From Hysterangium stoloniferum (taxonomy: Eukaryota; Basidiomycota; Agaricomycetes; Hysterangiales; Hysterangiaceae), in contig WHVD01000001.1 in NCBI GenBank assembly GCA_015178975.1, forward strand, positions 4,092,001 to 4,156,000: a stretch of 64,000 nt of DNA, read 5' to 3'. The first letter of the stretch is position 1. Each line of letters opens with the position of its first letter. Below, in pieces: positions 60,035-64,000 of the stretch. The notes under the pieces were generated by a model. It was not told the origin of the DNA and searched no databases. It worked only from the letters and a program-made list of their open reading frames with translations. The position numbers were made by a program, and so were the translations under genes.

Positions 60035-60543
60035 TAACCCAAATAATCTAGGTTAACCCAAATAATCTAGGTTAACCCAAATAATCTAGGTTAACCCAAA
60101 TAATCTAGGTTAACCCAAATAATCTAGGTTAACCCAAATAATCTAGGTTAACCCAAATAATCTAGGTTAACCCAAATAATCTAGGTTAACCCAAATAATC
60201 TAGGTTAACCCAAATAATCTAGGTTAACCCAAATAATCTAGGTTAACCCAAATAATCTAGGTTAACCCAAATAATCTAGGTTAACCCAAATAATCTAGGT
60301 TAACCCAAATAATCTAGGTTAACCCAAATAATCTAGGTTAACCCAAATAATCTAGGTTAACCCAAATAATCTAGGTTAACCCAAATAATCTAGGTTAACC
60401 CAAATAATCTAGGTTAACCCAAATAATCTAGGTTAACCCAAATAATCTAGGTTAACCCAAATAATCTAGGTTAACCCAAATAATCTAGGTTAACCCAAAT
60501 AATCTAGGTTAACCCAAATAATCTAGGTTAACCCAAATAATCT
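60035..60543 (+). repeat. 19-bp minisatellite, about 27 units
   Basis: The unit AACCCAAATAATCTAGGTT repeats head to tail with no variant noticed by eye. Each junction forms the palindrome GGTTAACC. Degenerate half-units (CACAACCCAAAGATTAAG) precede it. Such perfect homogeneity implies recent expansion. Confidence 0.98.
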
Positions 60544-60797
60544 TGTGTAACTATATCATTTGTGTGTATTTTAAAAGGGCATGCATATTTTAAAGATGAA
60601 ATTTCAGGTAATTAAATATAAACTCATAGAATAAGTTGCCATGGCCAGAGGAAGTAGTCTCACTTAAAAATATGAGGATTATTCAGTAAACTTTTGTATA
60701 TTCAATAAAGTGTGACCATCCTCCTAACTCTTTAACATTTCCATCTGTGAGCCTTTGTGGATGGCATTAGCCTCTAACTTCACTGACAGGATGAATT

Positions 60798-61341
60798 TGT
60801 TACGACCTGTTCCCGGATGTTTCAATATCTGACTTCCGATCTCCAACTACAGAACATCATAGTTACCATATCTTCCGCATTCTTCCCTTGTTCCACATTT
60901 GGTAATTTGTCTGTTGACAAGTATTCACTCGTTTGTCTATTATATTCCCATTTCAGAATATTATCTCCCCAATATGTCTTATTGTATTTCCATTTTAAGA
61001 ATACTTCTGTTTCCGTCTTATTATGGTCTCAGTTTGTAGTACAATAACGAGAAGACTTATATTAGTTTCTGTGAATTTGTACTTTACCTTAGATCTGATA
61101 TTGACTTAGTTTCTTATTCCTTCTTCTGTCTTTCTGTACGCTCAATATTCGGAACTCTTCAGAACTCTGAATATCCATATCTTCCATCATAAGTCTCACT
61201 TCTGAAATTAAGGACTTTGAGAGTTTGTGTAGAGACGCAGCACATAAGCTGAAGCCGACGTCCTGACCCTATCTGATAGTTCCCGACTTCCCGGTGACTT
61301 TCCGATAGTTCCAGAATAAGTTCCTGACACGGCACTTAACA
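60798..61341 (+). mobile_element. 5' LTR of Ty3/gypsy element, family A
   Basis: Starts TGTTACGACC, ends GGCACTTAACA, 544 bp, with the CGCAGCACATAAGCTGAAGC block shared with 4014-4520 and 13448-14155. The following bases (TATATCAGATC) loosely resemble a Met-tRNA-type primer site, which is a weak inference. The 3' LTR lies beyond the window. Confidence 0.85.
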
Positions 61342-61375
61342 GTATATCAGATCTCAACTCTGCGACTTGCTCATC

Positions 61376-62716
61376 ATGGGTCCCAAACGCAAAGCTGCCA
61401 AAGAACCATCCCAACTTCAATCCCTGTTGCAACTTTACACCACTCAACCCGAAACCCCAATTCAGCCGACAACATCAGCTTCAGTCGAAGAAGTTACTGA
61501 GGAGGTTACTGAGGTAATGAAGGACCCCAATATTCCCCACACTTCCGACAACGAAGCAGAAGATCAGCCAGAGACATTGAAAAAGAAATCTTCCGATGAA
61601 CCGACTGAAATGTTGTTTATCAACTCCATTGTGAAATTCACTGACTATTTGAAATCCACTGAGGATAGTAAAGAATCATCCCGCACTGGAGTCAAAGAAC
61701 CTGAACCATTTACCGGCAAGGATCTGAAAAAATTGAAGAATTTCCTTCTCCAATGCTATTTCAGTTTCCATGATCGACCCGCTGCATTTAAATCTGACAG
61801 TTGAAAAGTCAATTTTGCGCTCTCTTATCTCAAGGATACCACTCAAGATTGGTTTGAACCCAGACTATCTGGAATATCTGATGAGACACCCGTATGGCTC
61901 GATGACTGGGACGCTTTTGTGGAAGAACTGGAAACTAATTTCGGACCTTACAATCAATCTGGTGAAGCAGAAAATGAATTAATGATGCTTAAGATGAAGG
62001 ACAATCAACGAGTTTCCGATTATCTCATCAAGTTCAATACCCTTGCCGCACGATGTGGATGGGATGATTCCGCCCTCAGGCATCATTTCTATATGGGACT
62101 TCCATCACGCCTTAAAGACAAGATCTGCAAAGATGGGAAGCCGAAAACTCTCCAACTCATGCAGATTAAAGCTCAAACATCCAATGCCCGTTATTGGGAA
62201 TGAAAAGCTGAGGTCTCTCGAGAGAACCCGATGGAACGTTCTCAGAATAACAAGGCGTCGACTAGCAAGTCTTCCGGCAACAACTCAGGCAATAACACTG
62301 GCAACTCTGGCACTAGTACTGGCAAATCAAACTCCGACCGGAAAAAAGACAAGAAATCCAACAAGGAAAAACAGTCAACTTCTGACAAACCCGACATTTC
62401 CCATTTGTTGGGTACCGATGGTAAACTCACCCCGAAGGAGAAACAGCGATGTATGGACAATGACCTCTGCCTTTTCTGCAGGAAAGGCAGACACAAGGTT
62501 TCGAACTGTACTGTTAAATCTAACTCTTCCAAGGCCCGTGCAGCAACTTCCACTACAACTACAACGTCTAAGGAAAAACCGGCCATGGAGTCGAAAAAAG
62601 AGCAAGCAACCCTCCGGAATCTGCACAGACAGAGGGTTGTGTTGACTCTCTCCATGTTTCCGAGGTTATCCGTCTCAACGTGTCCGCCCTCTCTAATCCC
62701 GATTCATTATTTGTAA
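61376..62716 (+). pseudogene. Ty3/gypsy gag
   Basis: Start MGPKRKAAKEPSQL soon after the LTR. Capsid core: EPFTGKDLKKLKNFLLQCYF (61690-61750), SYLKDTTQDWFEP, WDAFVEELETNFG, ENELMMLKMKDNQRVSDYLI and MGLPSRLKDKI (to about 62125). A Ser/Asn/Lys-rich linker follows, then a CCHC zinc knuckle CLFCRKGRHKVSNC (62467-62508; C-x2-C-x4-H-x4-C) that binds RNA. Two in-frame TGA codons (61802, 62201) interrupt one continuous frame, both at positions where CGA (Arg) would suit. Pol continues in another frame from about 62610. Confidence 0.85.
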
Positions 62717-64000
62717 AACTCGTCTCTGACTTTCTTGGAAATTTAGTGTTCCGAGCTCTGATAGATTCCAGCTCCACACACTGTTTTGTAGACACCACCT
62801 TTGCCATGAAACATAATCTGAAACTCCATTCTGTTCCCACAATCTCCTTGCGTTTGTTTGACGGCACTAGCAATACAGCAATTACCCAAGCCTGTGACAT
62901 GTCTATCCAGTTCCCTTGTGGAACATCCCAGACGGTTACCTTTTTTGTAACACAGTTGGACTCTAGCTGTTCGGTAGTTCTTGGATACAACTGGCTCACC
63001 TGATATAATCTGTTGATTGACTGGGTATTGGGCAGTATTAATTTCTGAATTCCTGACACTTCAGTTCCTCCTGCAGCGTCTTTTCTGGCCAATGCCTTTT
63101 CGGCATCAATGGCATCTCTGGCTTCTACTGAAACCTCTGAGCCTCCGAAAATCTCTCTCATCAACGCTTCGGCATTTGTTAGGGTGAGTAAACTGGATGG
63201 TTCACAGTGTTTTTTGATCAGCTTAAAAGTTGATGAAGCATCTGGACATTTTGCAACTCCAGAATTATCCGAGCTAAAAGCCGACCTGGAAGGAGTTCCC
63301 GAAAAATACCATGATTTCACGGACATTTTCAGTAAGCAAAAAGCTGACAGGCTTGCACCACATAGGCCCTACGACTTAAAAATCGATATAGAGCCCAGTT
63401 CAAACCCTCCATTAGGACCTATTTACCCATTATCCCAATCAGAACTTTCGTCCATTCGGGAGTTCCTGGATGAACATCTGTCGATAGGTTTTATCCATCC
63501 CTCAAAGTCTCCATACGGAGCACCCGTCCTTTTCGTCAGAAAGAAGGATGGCTCCCTTCGACTCTGTGTCGATTTCAGAGGATTAAATTCCATCACATGG
63601 AAAGATAAGTATCCACTTCCACTTGTTACCGATTTACTCGATGCCCCACGGAAAGCTCGAATCTACACCAAAATAGACCTCAAACACGCTTATCATTTGG
63701 TTCGAATTGCCGAGGGCAATGAATGGAAAACTGCTTTTCGGACTCGCTATGGATCCTTTGAATGGTTGGTTATGCCATTCGGTCTTACCAATGCCCCTTC
63801 CGCTTTTCAATGTTTTGTTAATGATATATTTTCCAACATGCTTGACGTATGTTTTATAGTCTATTTGGATGACATTTTGGTATTTTCTGAGGATCCCGCT
63901 CTTCACAATGAACAGGTCCATGAAGCCTTCTAAAGACTCCGTAAAAATGGTCTTTTTGCCAACGGTAAAAAATGTTACTTTGACATGGATTCTATTGAAT
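62610..64000 (+). pseudogene. Ty3/gypsy pol: protease and reverse transcriptase (runs off window)
   Basis: Aspartic protease: FRALIDSSSTHCFVD (62751-62795; the usual D-S/T-G is D-S-S here) and SVVLGYNWL. Then [20 protein letters not shown] and the reverse transcriptase: [80 protein letters not shown] and the active-site YLDD (63862-63873). Stops TGA at 63001 and 63046 and TAA at 63931 interrupt it, and the frame change from gag near 62610 may be a deletion. RNase H and integrase would lie beyond 64000. Confidence 0.9.

Noticed and set aside
60035-60543. CRISPR array or telomere tract
   Set aside because: Units are contiguous with no spacers, and the unit is not TTAGGG. The host is a eukaryote.
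62043-62645. 200-codon plus-strand frame in the gypsy element
   Set aside because: Alternative frame over gag. The zinc knuckle and capsid motifs are in the other frame.
62242-62655. 137-codon minus-strand frame in the gypsy element
   Set aside because: Antisense to the gag zinc-knuckle region.

Overview
The window looks like Agaricomycete (mushroom-forming basidiomycete) nuclear DNA. Reasons: short GT-AG introns of about 50 nt with CTGAC/CTAAT-like branch sites; the basidiomycete membrane families DUF6533 and DUF6535; a Crypton-type tyrosine recombinase; basidiomycete-type secreted aspartic protease and GH3 glucosidase remnants; and dense fungal LTR retrotransposon debris. It is a transposon-rich accessory region. 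Most protein-coding sequence is fragmented or duplicated, and only a few genes look intact.

Layout. 1-5.8 kb: patchwork of LTR copies from two families. 6-11 kb: dispersed duplications and a Ty1/copia pol scrap. 11.4-20 kb: a graveyard of gene pieces: an FG nucleoporin C-terminus, a Crypton recombinase split by a solo LTR, a pepsin-like protease relic, a BRCA2 (Brh2-like) DNA-binding-domain relic, a second copia scrap and the 3' half of a GH3 beta-glucosidase. 21.8-31.6 kb: three same-strand DUF6533 membrane-protein paralogs. The last two lie in a recent direct segmental duplication, and comparing the two copies exposes three solo LTR insertions with their empty sites. 32-33 kb: gypsy gag relic and LTR scraps.

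33.0-58.4 kb is one large imperfect palindrome. Each arm carries a gene joining an N-terminal DUF6535 membrane domain to a long array of 39-residue HEAT repeats. Each repeat sits on its own 117-nt phase-1 exon, separated by near-identical ~49-nt introns (166-bp genomic unit). The left copy (minus strand, start 40,060) looks open where read and has about 25 HEAT exons. The right copy (plus strand, start 52,969) has about 15 and is broken. The palindrome centre (48.8-50.7 kb) holds an unrecognised gene. The left arm is interrupted by a 6.7-kb segment (40.4-47.1 kb) containing a 411-bp miniature LTR element (TRIM) whose identical 128-bp LTRs each contain a tRNA-like Pol III unit.

58.4-64 kb: Tc1/mariner end, an LTR copy, a homogeneous 19-bp minisatellite of about 27 units, and the 5' part of a Ty3/gypsy retrotransposon (LTR, gag, protease, reverse transcriptase) that runs off the window and carries several TGA stops.

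The strongest candidates for something undescribed are the exon-per-repeat DUF6535-HEAT gene, whose repeat number changed after duplication, and the TRIM with tRNA-like LTRs. Functions of the DUF families are unknown; any recognition or defence role is inference.
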